Of a DNA stretch of 64,000 nucleotides, positions 1-10,727 are shown one piece after another (positions within the stretch are counted from its first letter, which is position 1; every line of letters starts with the position of its first letter). The translations under genes were made by a program, and so were the position numbers. This stretch comes from Craspedostauros australis (Eukaryota; Bacillariophyta; Bacillariophyceae; Mastogloiales; Achnanthaceae): assembly GCA_026770025.1 (NCBI GenBank), contig JAMXDE010000008.1:2542001-2606000 (forward strand), in the 5' to 3' direction. A model generated the notes under the pieces. That model did not search any database. It saw only the letters and a program-made list of their open reading frames with translations, and had not been told where the DNA came from.

Positions 1-1
1 G

Positions 2-1606
2 TCGGACGCCACCAACGGCAACTCCTCCGCCCTGCGCATCCGCGAGACCCTCAACGGCGAGGTCTACGTCAGCGGTCTGGACTCAAAGTCCGTGCAGAGC
101 CCCGAGCACATCGGCAACTTCATGGAGCAGGCGTCCAAGCGACGCGTGGTGGCCTCCACCAAAATGAACGCCACCTCCAGCCGCAGCCACGCCATCTGCG
201 TCCTCAGGATAAAGGGCGTGCTGGAGGACTCCACCAAATTCGAGTCCAAGCTCACCCTCGTCGATCTCGCAGGTTCCGAACGCATCAAGAAGACGGGCGC
301 CGCAGGCAGCCGCGCGCAGGAGGGCATCAACATCAACAAGGGACTCTTCATCCTAGGTCAGGTGGTCAGCGCCCTGGCGGAGCAGCGACCTAAATTCAAG
401 CGAAAACCGCCCTACCGTGACAGCAAGCTCACGCGCCTCCTGCAGGACTCCCTCGGTGGCAATTCGCGCACCATCATGGTGGCCTGCGTCAGCCCCGCCG
501 ATTTCAACCTCGACGAATCCATCAACACGCTGCGCTACGCCACCAGCGCCCGCAACATCAAGAACACGGCCACGCGCAACGTCATCAAATCCATCTCGCC
601 CGAGGAGGCCGCCAAGATGCAGCGCGAAAATCAGCTCCTCAAGACGCAGGTCGCGGAGCTGCAGCAGGCGCTCGAAAAGATGTCCATGGACGTCGCTTCC
701 ACGGTCTCGTCGACCAGCATCGACACGGATGAGGATAGCACCAGCCTCGATCGATCGCCCTCCACCGATCTCGTGGACGGCATCAGCGTGCCGACGGAAG
801 CTCTCAAGGACGCCACGCCCACCAAGCGCGAGAGGCATCTGCAAAAGGAGGTGGACAAGCTAACGTCCGCCCTCAAGCATGCAAAGGAGGATGTGCGCAA
901 GAGCGCGAGAGACACGGCCGTCGAGCTGCCCTCCCTCAAGGTGGAGCTCGCCAAGATGGAGGAGAAGATCAGCGAATCGCGGACGCTGGAAGACGAGAAT
1001 GCCGAGCTGCGCCGGGAGTTGGAAGAGGCCAAGGCAGATGCCGCGTCATCGCGACAGGCCGCCAACAAGCTCAGCGAGATCATGGACCAGCTGCGGGAGC
1101 TCAAGGGCGACGAGATCGAAAAGAAGCAGATGGAGCACGACCACGTCAAGGTCGAGGAGTCGTGGGTCAACTTCGTCTTCCAGGTCCTCGAAACGCACAA
1201 GGAGCAAATGCGCAAGCTGCGGGAAGATTTCTACCTCGTCGTGCGCGTCGTCGAAAGTCCAGACGTGCAAACGCCCACCGCCATCACGCAGCGCAAATGG
1301 TGGGGCGGCAAGCAGATCGTCGGCGAAGAGATGGCCGTGGATCCGGAGCTGCGACAGAAGCTCCTGTCGGAACACATTCAATTCTTCAACGACAAGATGC
1401 TGGAAATTGAGGATGAAGTCACGGACACGTCGGACTCCCTCAATGCCATTCGAGAATCGCTGCGGCGAGAACGTGACAAGATCGAGCTCGACATTGGAAC
1501 GACCGAATTCATGAGGGATTCTCTCAACAAGGATGACAGCGAATTACTAAACCAGCTGACGGCCTTGTTAATTGGGCCCGTCAAGTCGCTGGATGCGGAT
1601 CAATGA
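2..1606 (+). CDS. Kinesin-4-like motor protein, C-terminal part (5' end outside window)
   Basis: The frame is open from base 2 and gives 534 residues to a TGA at 1604-1606, so the start and the P-loop lie upstream of the window. Visible motor motifs in order are switch I (NATSSRSHAI), switch II (LVDLAGSERIKKTGAAGSRA), the NINKG stretch, the microtubule-binding YRDSKLTRLLQDSLGGNS segment, and the SINTLRYATSARNIKN end of the motor. The last two resemble the kinesin-4 (KIF4/KIF21) group. After the motor comes a long Glu/Lys/Arg-rich heptad-like region (about residues 200-380), then a non-coiled tail. It presumably moves along microtubules in division or transport. The subfamily call is from motif resemblance only. 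No intron is visible in this part. Confidence 0.88.
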   Translation, partial: SDATNGNSSALRIRETLNGEVYVSGLDSKSVQSPEHIGNFMEQASKRRVVASTKMNATSSRSHAICVLRIKGVLEDSTKFESKLTLVDLAGSERIKKTGAAGSRAQEGININKGLFILGQVVSALAEQRPKFKRKPPYRDSKLTRLLQDSLGGNSRTIMVACVSPADFNLDESINTLRYATSARNIKNTATRNVIKSISPEEAAKMQRENQLLKTQVAELQQALEKMSMDVASTVSSTSIDTDEDSTSLDRSPSTDLVDGISVPTEALKDATPTKRERHLQKEVDKLTSALKHAKEDVRKSARDTAVELPSLKVELAKMEEKISESRTLEDENAELRRELEEAKADAASSRQAANKLSEIMDQLRELKGDEIEKKQMEHDHVKVEESWVNFVFQVLETHKEQMRKLREDFYLVVRVVESPDVQTPTAITQRKWWGGKQIVGEEMAVDPELRQKLLSEHIQFFNDKMLEIEDEVTDTSDSLNAIRESLRRERDKIELDIGTTEFMRDSLNKDDSELLNQLTALLIGPVKSLDADQ

Positions 1607-1865
1607 TGTTAATGGAATGGAACAGTTTATTCATGACGCAGCAGTTGAATTGTTGCATGCAAACGCAAGGCATACTGTACTCGTATGGCACCGTTGCCCT
1701 CAAGAGTTTATTTGAGTATACAGCGTTGAGTGCAAAATACTGATGCGACTAGTATTATGCTAGAGTATACTACGTATGCACGCTCATCCTGTCAGGTGGC
1801 TAAAGATATGCCATACAACGAGTATACTATATCTATCAACCCACGCAGTATAGAATACACATAGG

Positions 1866-1887
1866 ACGTACGTACGTACGTACGTAC
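1866..1887. repeat. (ACGT)n microsatellite
   Basis: Five and a half perfect copies of the self-complementary tetramer ACGT, followed by TACTAC. It sits 260 bases after the kinesin stop codon. Confidence 0.9.
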
Positions 1888-2380
1888 TACTCGCAGTCCC
1901 AATAGTGCTGCCACCAAGTTGCAAAGCAATGATGTTCCTCCTGCGCGACATCGACAGGCGTTTTGCGATCATCGGATAGAATGTTTGTTTTGCAATCATG
2001 CATTGCGCCTCGTTGCCATTGCTGTTCTGGCAGTCGAGGCTCTGAATTGCAGCCGCGATCGCGTAGTCTTCTGTGGTGAGGCCTGCGGTCGCTGCATCCG
2101 CGTGGCCGTCTGGTGACCACGTATCTCGCAGAGAGAGAGCTATGCATCGAGGTGAGTGAGCTTGTTTGATGGCCATGTACGCATCATGTTGCAAGATCAT
2201 GGATAGCCAGAACGGCATTTGCCGTCAAGTCTGATCGCATCGCATAGTAGTATGGCATCCATTCGTGGCATCCATTCATGCCATCGTGTACGTGTATGGA
2301 TCGACCAACGAAGAGAGTGGAATGTTCACTCAACTCCACACCACGACTCTCCTCTATGATCGAGACTACGCGTTGTGAAT

Positions 2381-2405
2381 GTGTGTGTGTGTGTGTGTGT
2401 GTGTG
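2381..2405. repeat. (GT)n microsatellite
   Basis: About twelve uninterrupted GT units in the intergenic region upstream of the SnoaL-like gene. Confidence 0.95.
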
Positions 2406-3076
2406 ATCGACGCGACGGAGGCATGAATTGAGTTGAGTCGAGTCGAAGCTACCATCATGTCCATCCACAGAGAATCAGGAGGCTCCTGCCTGGAAGTACT
2501 TGTTGGGGATGTTGTTCTTCTTTGTCTGTTGGTGTCAAAGATTGCGATGTGGAGAAGGATCATCTGACGATTTCTGCGACGAAAGCATTTTTTGAAAGTT
2601 CGGATACCAACGGTTCCGCCAATCAAATCTGACGAGAATTCAATGAGAATCCTCTGTGATAATCCATGTTTGTGCTGTCACCGAGGAACCGACATCAATC
2701 ACCAACGGATCCAACATGGCAACGACACTGCCTCTTCAACAACGAGGAGGGGCACTACGACGATGGAACTCGATGACTCGCGCACATCCATCACTCGCCC
2801 CAACACCATCACTTCGCTTCGCTTTTATTCTTCGTTTGCAAGGGCGCCATGGCATCGTTCTTTCCTCGACAGCATCCAAACCAAACAGCCCGCACATAAA
2901 TCTGTCCGTGCGCTCTCCAGTACCATACTATTCTATTATTAGAATACTATTCTATTGTATTACAAACACCAGACCATATTCCTGGTGGTACGAGCGTAAT
3001 ACTTGCAATTCCGAGGTCCGCGGATCTCTCTTGCGCATAATACCAATACAACTATTCACACCACACGATTGACACC

Positions 3077-3988
3077 ATGGCTTCACCAAGATCTCTGTTC
3101 CTCTTCCGAGCAGCTCTGGCTGCCGCGATGTGCACCATGTGCAATGGATTCGGTGTCCATCCTCGTACCATGCCAGCACAAGCCAGTGCCGACCAGCACA
3201 GTGGCGTCCATCGCGGACGCTGGGCGACAGCCCTTGCCTACAAATCAGAGTCCGCAGACGGTGCCATGGCAGGAGATGTCAGCGATGACATCAATCACGA
3301 TTTCATCCATCTCGAGCCAACGGCCGAAACACCCCGCACTCTGGACGTGGAAGATCCGGTCCTCAAAATCCCGGAGCTCGAAAAGCAACTGAAGGCACTG
3401 AAGATAGCGTCGCCTCCAGTGGATGGTTCGGAGTACGACGATGCGCATGCGATCGAAGAGATGCAACGCATCCAGGACGAGCTGGATCATACTCGCAGCA
3501 TGGCAGAGTTCGGTGTCCGCGCGGCGCAGCTGGATTTCTACCAGGCATTCTCCGACGGCGATTTGGAGCTCATGACCAGCATATGGGGCAAGGACCAGCC
3601 TGCTGCAGCAACAACCAATATGACCGCCCCTGCTACTGCCGCCGGTGATAGCAAGCTATCCTGCATACATCCAGGCATGCCCAGCATCGAGGGCCGCGAA
3701 TCCATCCTGCAGAGCTGGAAGGAGATCTTCCAGTACCAGGCGGACAACGTCAGCTACAACGGCAAGTTCACGGTCCAGGCCGGATCTGGAGCCAAGATAT
3801 CCATCTGCGGTATCACGGCACTCTGCAGCTGCACAGAAGAAATCACGTACCGCAGGATGGACAAGAAGGGAGACGGATCGGAATCGTCCACGCCGATCCA
3901 GAAGATGGAGGCGCTCAATGTCTACAAGCGCGAAGACGGCAAATGGCGCATGACGATGCACATGGCCAATCCGATCATCGAGATTTGA
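3077..3988 (+). CDS. SnoaL-like (NTF2-fold) protein, probably plastid-targeted
   Basis: A single exon of 303 aa starting at the first ATG (CACCATGG context). The first 25 residues form a hydrophobic signal peptide followed by an NGFGVHP junction. This matches the diatom pattern in which Phe follows the signal cleavage site and directs import into the secondary plastid. The C-terminal half (about residues 145-303) reads like a SnoaL_3/DUF4440 domain: an AQLDFYQAFSDGDLELMTSIW helix, an IEGRESILQSWKEIF segment, then beta strands ending in KWRMTMHMANPI. These folds host small-molecule enzymes or binding proteins, and the substrate cannot be inferred. A short polar linker with coiled-coil character (residues 85-140) precedes the domain. 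It is convergent with UTP6 downstream. Confidence 0.75.
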   Translation: MASPRSLFLFRAALAAAMCTMCNGFGVHPRTMPAQASADQHSGVHRGRWATALAYKSESADGAMAGDVSDDINHDFIHLEPTAETPRTLDVEDPVLKIPELEKQLKALKIASPPVDGSEYDDAHAIEEMQRIQDELDHTRSMAEFGVRAAQLDFYQAFSDGDLELMTSIWGKDQPAAATTNMTAPATAAGDSKLSCIHPGMPSIEGRESILQSWKEIFQYQADNVSYNGKFTVQAGSGAKISICGITALCSCTEEITYRRMDKKGDGSESSTPIQKMEALNVYKREDGKWRMTMHMANPIIEI

Positions 3989-4330
3989 ATACGGTGTGAG
4001 GATTGTACGTACATATAGCAATCTCACTCTCAATTATAATACGAGCTAGACTGGCAGCAGTCACAGCAACGGCAATAGCAACAACAACGGCAACAGCAAC
4101 ACGTGCACAGTGATCAAGTCGACGATATTGACAGACCCCAAGATGATGACACGGTCAAGACGAATACACATGGGTCGACTCAACGACGACTAGAGCAGTT
4201 GAAATGCAAGGATAACGAACGAAGTACTTTTGGCACTCACATGGTAAGCTCAACACGGCCATTATATACTCTACGGCCTCCTCAACATCCTCGTGTTGGT
4301 AGTCCAACCAGAACGTCGTCTGGCAAATGC
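3989..4330. other. Convergent intergenic spacer
   Basis: This lies between the 3' ends of the SnoaL-like gene and UTP6. It contains a CAACGGCAA/CAGCAACA-rich stretch at about 4060-4105 and no supported gene. Both polyadenylation regions should fall here. Confidence 0.5.
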
Positions 4331-6310
4331 CTATGCGTACACCACATCTTCATTCTTTTGCTCTCGATAGATTTGTTCCAGCGACGTGTCAGCAAATAGA
4401 TCAATCGCTTTGTCGTACACTCGCCGCAGCTGCTGCTTCGACCTGCTCTTCTCGAGTTGAATGCATCGATCGACGAAGTCCTTGATGCATTCCAAGCTCT
4501 TCTCATGAATGTGGATCGTGCTGTGGAACAGAACCTTTTCATAGAGCTTTCGCACACCGCGAATGTCGTCATCCTGTTCCAGAATATACTCCAAGTACGG
4601 CACGAAGAGCTCCGATGCATCCTGGACGACCGTCGGGATGCCTTCCAGCTCCATCGCCGACGGAAATCCTGCTGATAGCAACAGGATCTTGTCAAAGGTC
4701 TGAGCTATGGTGGCATTGCTCTTGGGCTTGTTCTGTGCCAGCAGCGTCATGAAAAGTTGCAGCAGCACCATCAAATGGTCTTGTTTGTGAATGTCCGTAC
4801 TATCCGCACCCTTGCGGAGGATGCGGAGCTTCTTCTTGACGTTGTTGGGACTCAGCAAGGACCATTGAATCCAAAGGATGGCGGGGACGGGTGATTGCGT
4901 GGACGATGCCTCACAGTGGCGTTGCAACTTCGTTTCGGCCTTGTCCATGTCGTTGTTGGAGACATGATAAGCGATCTGCTCCAGCACGAAATCGGTTGCG
5001 GTAGATTGTTGCTGTTTCTGCTTTGATGATGATGCAGACGATGACGTTGACTGTGCCGATGATGTTGACGCGCGTTGGGCCAACAACGTCTGCTCGATGA
5101 ATTTGGTAACTGCGGTGTACTCCTCGCTATCCTCGTCGTGTTGGGTGCGATACGACACAGCAAACCGGAATGCCTGAAGGTACATGTTATCGGTCGAAAT
5201 TGCCGCAATGGCCTGATTCAGAACATTCAGAACGGGATCGGTGAATTCGGTCTTTTTCCTTTTGGCTGGTCGATTCTCCGATGAACTGTCATCGTCACTG
5301 TTGTCATTGTCGCTATCGCCACCAGCGTTATCTTCGCCGTCAATACCATCTGCATCCTTGGCAAGCTCATCCATCTTCGTGATCGATGTTGATTGCTGCC
5401 CTTGCTTCTTTTTCGCTTTCTCAGCCGTGTACATGGCACGCGCAATCCAAGCCTCTGGTTTGTCCTGGAAGTCCTGCTGCATGGTGGAATGGATGGTATC
5501 GAGGATGGTATCGGTGAACGGGAATTGCTTGCAAATGTCCATGAACTTGAGACGAAATTCCACCGAATCTGGCACCGACCGGATAGCGTTCTTGTAGATG
5601 ATGGAAACGATCTTGTAGGTTTCGCCAGCGTTGAATTCCTTCTCACCCTTCAGGATTTCGCGGCGCCCACGCAAGAACTGCGCAAAGTGCAGCTCCAAAG
5701 CAAAATACTCCAGCCACAGATCCTGCGCCCCCTTGTTGATTCGCAATCCGCGCTGCAGCAGGACTCGGGCACTCTGGATGCTGCGTGACGATGTATCACC
5801 GAAGAATTCGTTGGACGCCGCCTCAATCCACAACCCCGTTTGACGTGGAAATATCTGCAACGCCTCCGCGTACACGCGTCCCAAGCGCTTGTTGCTGTGT
5901 TGCTCCTTGCAGAACTCGGCATGCAGCAGGTGCAGACTCAGGTCGGAACGGAATTTCCGAATGGCGCGCACGAACAGCAGATGGATCTGCTGCACGATGT
6001 GGACGTCGCCAATGCGCTCCTTGTTTTTGCCATCAGCGTTGTCGCCATCGTTCTGGATACTGGCTGCGTAATCGAAATCGCGTTTGCGTTGCTTGTCCCG
6101 CAGCTTGCGCAGAAGCTCCAACTGCTTCTCGGCCTCGATGTACCGCAGAAAGTCCGCCTTGCGTGCTGCCTTGCGACGCAGCAGGTACTCCGATTCACGA
6201 CGGCGCGATACGATGGCCTTGACCTCGACTTCGCTGAAGACGTTGCGATCCAGGAGGTCACGCAACGGCGCGACCATCGCGTCCAACGCATCCTGCACGT
6301 GTTCCGCCAT
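4331..6310 (-). CDS. UTP6: U3 small nucleolar RNA-associated protein 6 (UTP6)
   Basis: A single exon of 659 aa with ATG at 6310 and TAG at 4331. The N-terminus (MAEHVQDALDAMVAPLRDLL, then residues 20-75 with EVKAIVSRRRESEYLLRRKA) matches the conserved U3 snoRNP protein 6 domain, which binds within the UTP-B/SSU processome. It is followed by HAT-like helical repeats (for example LWIEAASNEFF and LWLEYFALELHFAQFLR). A Ser/Asp-rich acidic insert (about residues 325-355) is followed by the basic segment PAKRKK. UTP6 acts in the nucleolus in early 18S rRNA processing. Length is close to the usual 600 aa. It is divergent from the TatB-like gene across 486 bp. Confidence 0.9.
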   Translation of the reverse strand: MAEHVQDALDAMVAPLRDLLDRNVFSEVEVKAIVSRRRESEYLLRRKAARKADFLRYIEAEKQLELLRKLRDKQRKRDFDYAASIQNDGDNADGKNKERIGDVHIVQQIHLLFVRAIRKFRSDLSLHLLHAEFCKEQHSNKRLGRVYAEALQIFPRQTGLWIEAASNEFFGDTSSRSIQSARVLLQRGLRINKGAQDLWLEYFALELHFAQFLRGRREILKGEKEFNAGETYKIVSIIYKNAIRSVPDSVEFRLKFMDICKQFPFTDTILDTIHSTMQQDFQDKPEAWIARAMYTAEKAKKKQGQQSTSITKMDELAKDADGIDGEDNAGGDSDNDNSDDDSSSENRPAKRKKTEFTDPVLNVLNQAIAAISTDNMYLQAFRFAVSYRTQHDEDSEEYTAVTKFIEQTLLAQRASTSSAQSTSSSASSSKQKQQQSTATDFVLEQIAYHVSNNDMDKAETKLQRHCEASSTQSPVPAILWIQWSLLSPNNVKKKLRILRKGADSTDIHKQDHLMVLLQLFMTLLAQNKPKSNATIAQTFDKILLLSAGFPSAMELEGIPTVVQDASELFVPYLEYILEQDDDIRGVRKLYEKVLFHSTIHIHEKSLECIKDFVDRCIQLEKSRSKQQLRRVYDKAIDLFADTSLEQIYREQKNEDVVYA

Positions 6311-6796
6311 GGTTGCTCAAATCCGCAAGGCAGTGGATGTAAGAAGCAGTGTAGGAGTGGATAGAACCAGGTGTGGAGTACAGCAGTGGAAGGTCGCTCT
6401 ACGGATACGACGACTGGTCGTACTACAATGTCGATGGTGTCAATGATGTTGATGATGGCGGTGGTGCTGATGATGATTGTCATGTTCGGTGTCGCGACGG
6501 ATGCAGATCTTGCGCAAACGGCAAAAAGTGAGATGACGAAAATTGTTGGTGGTCTGACCTTCGCACGCGCCGATTCTTCGACTACCTTGACTTCACGTTT
6601 CGCGCCTTTCTTGATTCTGTGTCAGGAAGCAATCAACACAATCGCAGACTTCGCACACATCTTCTTCGACGATTCTCGACCAACGTCTCCATGACGACCA
6701 TCCACACGCAGGTCGTATCAGTACCACCTGTCATTCGCTAACTTCGGAAAGGAGCGAACGTAGACTGCCATTGCCACTGTGTTTCACCGATTCATC
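6311..6796. other. Divergent promoter region (UTP6 / TatB-like)
   Basis: A 486-bp spacer between the two start codons, without a supported gene. It contains a GATGATG/GTTGATGATGG-rich stretch near 6420-6480. It must hold both promoters; no specific element was assigned. Confidence 0.45.
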
Positions 6797-7771
6797 ATGT
6801 TTGAAGTGTCATGGGGTGAGCTCATTGTGCTGTCAGGCGTCGCCACCGCCGTGATTGGTCCGAGGGATTTGCCGAGGGTATTCCGCACGGTGGGGACCCA
6901 AGTGGGACGCATAGTTGGGCTGCTCCAGGGTGCAAGAGCACGCGCGGATCAGTTTGCCGCGAAGAATGAATTGCGACAGCTGCAGAATGAGCTGCGAAGC
7001 GAGCTGAGGCAGCTGGATCAGGTTCGGACGGAGCTTGCTGTGGCGGCGAGTTCGCAAGGCATCGTCGGGCGCGGACTCGGTGCCTCCGTGGCTTCCGCCA
7101 ACCGCACTTCGAACGCACGAGCCTCTGCGATCACGCCCAACCAAAAGCCGTCATTTACCAATGTCGCGACGGGGACGATGGGCGCAGCATCCATGGCTGG
7201 CATTGCCGACGGCGCAGTGTCTGGACTGTTAACATCTCCGGCATCACCATCACCATCGCTGCCAGCTCGCAGTAACGGAGGTGATGCGGATGCTTCGACT
7301 GAGATGTTTGAATTCTCGATTCCGGCCAGCGCGACGGTTTCAGCTAGTGACGCTTCAAGCAGCGAATCTATTGAAGTTATCGGGCGTACCGGGCCAACGT
7401 CGGCGCCAACGTCAGCAACAGTATCAGCAGAAGACATGGGATCGGGCATCCCGCCATCTGAAGGCGGCGGCACCGCAGCGATTCTCGCACCGCAGGTCGT
7501 CTCAGAACGTGCCACGATGGAAGAGGAATGGGACAAGCAGGGGATTGGATTTCGATCTGTTGCGGAGCGCGGCGAGTGGATGGGAACGCAGGCAAACGTG
7601 GAAGGAACCAGCGGCATGACCGGAAGCCAAATACTGGAGAACATCATCAAGCAGAACCTCATCTTTGATCAGTACGACCGCGTGGTGGGAGAGCAGGAAC
7701 GCGAGGTGCAAGAGCGGGTGGAGCGTATCAAGGCCAAGCGCAGTGGCACCAAGGACGAGAAGAAGGGATGA
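6797..7771 (+). CDS. Mitochondrial TatB-like protein (twin-arginine translocase subunit)
   Basis: A 324-aa protein from the ATG at 6797; the frame extends 18 bases further but without an ATG. The first 70 residues are Tat A/B type: a short N-terminal membrane helix (MFEVSWGELIVLSGVATAVI), the hinge GPRDLP, an amphipathic helix (RVFRTVGTQVGRIVGLLQG), then a charged helix with NELRQLQNELRSELRQLDQ. The GP-x-DLP hinge and following helix resemble the nuclear-encoded plant mitochondrial TatB-like subunit, which works with TatC in cytochrome bc1 (Rieske) assembly. As in that protein there is no separate presequence. The rest (residues 80-324) is Ala/Ser/Thr-rich and ends in a Lys/Arg/Glu helix. A plastid Hcf106-like role is less likely because no signal peptide is present. 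Confidence 0.78.
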   Translation: MFEVSWGELIVLSGVATAVIGPRDLPRVFRTVGTQVGRIVGLLQGARARADQFAAKNELRQLQNELRSELRQLDQVRTELAVAASSQGIVGRGLGASVASANRTSNARASAITPNQKPSFTNVATGTMGAASMAGIADGAVSGLLTSPASPSPSLPARSNGGDADASTEMFEFSIPASATVSASDASSSESIEVIGRTGPTSAPTSATVSAEDMGSGIPPSEGGGTAAILAPQVVSERATMEEEWDKQGIGFRSVAERGEWMGTQANVEGTSGMTGSQILENIIKQNLIFDQYDRVVGEQEREVQERVERIKAKRSGTKDEKKG

Positions 7772-7926
7772 GCCGCATTCGTACTTGATGTGCTGGGAAG
7801 AGTGTAGTCAATCTGGTTTTTGCAATGTCAATTCATGGTGCGTTTGCTCTGCCACTCTAGCATGAAGTCAGACAAGTAGAGTACCATATGATACTCTCTC
7901 TAGAGAAAGACTTACACAATGCGTGT

Positions 7927-9228
7927 TTAGATATCGAGCTCACGCGGCACCACCGGCCTGGTGTACACAAAGTATTCACCATCCCCGTCCTGGACGATGC
8001 GGAAATCATCATCGACGTACTTCACAAAGACCTTGCAGGTGGCCTCACGGCCCTTGTTCCATGGCAGAAGCTTCCAGATGGCCCCGACAGGCACATTGAG
8101 CTTCCAAATGATATCGCCCACCAGTGGCAATCCAGACAGACCCGGCACCTTGCGGCTGGTTGTGTAATCCACCACCATGGCCAATTCGCCTTCCTCCTTC
8201 ATTTCGCAGGTTGCGGCCGTCACAACGCAGCCTCCAAAAGTGGGCAACAGTTTGAACCATCCGAGAATTGGGATGCTGCAGTGACAAGAATATGACATGG
8301 GTGGTGTGGTCAGTTGTTGCATGGCGATTTGTGGCCACAGCAGGTAGAGTAGAGGAGAGCAATCGTAAAATGGCGCGAATGGGGCAATGAGTTGTTGGGG
8401 ATGATCGCATGTGTGAGGATATTGGTTTGCATGTGTGCATTGTACGCCGCGATGAACTATTGCTGAATGCTATGGGTCATCGTACAAGGAGTGTGGCCAC
8501 ACAGAACACAGCACAGGACACAGAACAGCACTCGCACAAGTACGATACCCCATCAAACAGAAAACAAGTTCATCGTCGTATCATACGTACACCGTGAGGC
8601 TGAAAATCGATGTATCGAATTCGCTGTACAAGTACTTCTTGACAGGATCGATGCGCTGCGCCACACGGCCGATCTTCGACACGCCCCAGGAGCAGGTCTG
8701 CAACTCGTGCAATCGAAAGAAGAGGTTGGCCTTGGGTTCACCGTTGATTTCCTTCTCCTCAGCGTACTCGTAGGAATCCTGAATGGCCAAGAAGAATGGC
8801 GACGAACGGAAGATGCCATGCGGGACAGTGGAAAGGACGAGCTCCCATTCGCCCTGGATGTCTTCCAGCGTCGTTGGGACCTTATCGGGGTTGGCCTCCA
8901 ACAATCCCTCGATCTTTTGTCGTGCGACTTGCATGGTCTCGCCGTAGTATTCACCCGATGTCGGGTTGTAGGATTGACCACGATCGAGAGCCGCACCCAG
9001 TTGCAATATCTGAGCCTTGGCCATTTCCGTGGACGCAGTTGCAACTGTTGACTCGGATGTGGTTCCAAACCATGTGCTTGCCTTCAACGCGGTGCTGCTG
9101 CTGCTAGTGGTACACATCGCAGCACCACAAGTGGGGACGTGCTGTGGATTGTTCGAAACCCAGCTGAATGCACATTGTGCAAGAGCGCAAAGCAGCAAGA
9201 TCTTGCTCTTGAATGTCTGAGATGTCAT
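7927..9228 (-). CDS. Plastid lipid-associated protein (PAP/fibrillin domain), two exons
   Basis: Exon 1 is 9228-8591 and exon 2 is 8275-7927. The 315-bp intron starts GTACGT and ends CACTGCAG, and phases match. The ATG at 9228 gives about 328 aa. The N-terminus has a signal peptide ending in QCAFSW, the diatom Phe-type plastid targeting junction. The mature part fits PAP_fibrillin: a LEDIQGEWELVLSTVPHGIF strand near residues 140-160, then ETQ-like strands, ending in exon 2 with GEYFVYTRPVVPRELDI. Fibrillins are lipocalin-like proteins of thylakoids and plastoglobules that bind lipids or quinones. The 3' end converges with the TatB-like gene at a spacing of 155 bp. The upstream 296 bp run to the left terminus of the transposon. 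Confidence 0.82.
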
Positions 9229-9524
9229 CTTGGTCAATCCTATCTGTTGCGACGACTTCACTGGTGCCCTTCCTTCGTTTCTGTTGGTATGATATTGTGA
9301 TCGGTAGCAACCAAATGATGCGGCTCGGCGTTACACTCGTATCTGTGTCCACAGAGAGTGAAGAACGTGTGGGTCTTCTGTTGGCGATCTTCGTCATCGC
9401 GAAGATCCGTTGGCAGATTCATCAACACTGAAAGATGTGTGTTGTGTTGGTTTTGGCAGGATGTGACTGACGTTAATCATTTGGGTCGTTCCGATGTTGA
9501 TTGATTGACCCATTCGACTACCTG

Positions 9525-9566
9525 GGAGTTGTCGGAAAAAGAGAAAATCACGTTTTTTGTGTCGGA
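9525..9566 (+). repeat. Left terminal inverted repeat
   Basis: Begins GGAGTTGTCGGAAAAAGAG and contains two TGTCGG cores 30 bp apart (9530-9535 and 9560-9565). It pairs with 15520-15561 in reverse orientation, with 7 mismatches in 42, six of which lie between the two cores. Confidence 0.85.
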
Positions 9567-10727
9567 GTCTGTTCGCAAATGACAAGAAACTGCCAGTTGC
9601 CAGTTCGCCACACGTGATGGAGCGCACTCGATTCGAGATGTTCGACTCATACGACTACTACAAGAATGCCGAGTTGGTTCACGAGAGCAAACGATCATTT
9701 CTGAGTCCCGCATTGTTGCGGGTGTGGAGATGGGATTTCCTCGCTGCGGCATTGTTTTGGTGTTGCTCATTCTCGTCACACTTTGCTGCGGTGGTCCGGA
9801 AAAAGCACCGTCTTCTTGGTTGGCAGAACAAGTCCTTGTCTTCTGGTTTGTTGGCTTGTACTACTGTTATATTGAACTCATCAAAAGCCCACCAGGGACG
9901 ATCGAGTATCGTTCCTGACCCCACGCCATTTACCTTCTTGACGATGTGATGCGTTTGATTCCCATCAGTGAGAGTTGCCTGCAGGGTAGAGCGCAAGGAA
10001 TCCACCAGCAGTATCGCACGGCAAAAAATCACCACAATGCGAGGTGGCCTGATGACCAACCACCAATCGTCACTCTCCACATCACTATGCACTGGGTGTC
10101 ACTCTCATCCATCTTTGTGCAACATTGATAGCAGCAGACTCAAGGAGTAGCAGCCCAATCGATGTTGATAGAGTATGAATCCTTGTCCCATGCAATGATA
10201 TCAGAGCTGATCACGCGCCAACACGCTACATTTTGTTGCAACATGTGCAGACCGCGCACGCACACCGCAGCATACTCCCTCTGGAGAGAGAGAGAGAGAT
10301 CGTACCTCCATGGTCGCGTTGTTGAGTCTCGTATCGTTGAATACGAAGCATTGTTGTACACACTCAAGCGAAAGGTGTTCCTCGATTGGGTCTCCTTCGC
10401 TGCGCTTTGTTCTCGAGTTGACTGTCTGAAGAGCTCACACAATTTTGCGCACGCAGAGTAGTGCAGTACTTTCTCATCGTGCTGCGCTTACATGCTCGTT
10501 GACGTCCTATCCATCCCAGAATTGCTGCATCGTCTCACAGTTTAGGACAAGGTGTGGTGTATCTGGTCAATAGAATAGTTGAGAATGGATCTAATGCAAT
10601 TATAGTATATGAGTGGTGGTGCAGTGCTCTTCTATTTGCCGGATTCGACGCGATTCACTCTCCTGGTTGCTGTTGCAAGATGCGTTCCAGACCACGAATC
10701 CCTCAGTATTGTTGAAACTTGTATAAT
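9567..10727. other. Left arm of the transposon, no supported gene
   Basis: Open frames of up to 130 codons occur (for example on the plus strand at 9557-9949) but show no domain and no clear start context, so none is called. A GA-rich tract (GAGAGAGAGAGAG) lies near 10283-10300. The transposase 3'UTR and polyadenylation signal should lie just below 10728. Confidence 0.4.

Larger units (their letters stand above)
1607..3076. other. Intergenic region with simple repeats
   Basis: No convincing gene was found between the kinesin and the SnoaL-like gene. The short open frames here have no recognisable domain and overlap one another. It holds an (ACGT)n tract at 1866-1887, a (GT)12 tract at 2381-2405, and AT-rich stretches with many TAGTA/GTATAC words. 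The last few hundred bases before 3077 should contain the promoter and 5'UTR of the downstream gene; no clear TATA box was assigned. Confidence 0.5.

Noticed and set aside
9557-9949. 130-codon plus-strand frame in the left arm of the transposon
   Set aside because: Starts within the terminal repeat, lacks an early ATG and resembles no known protein.
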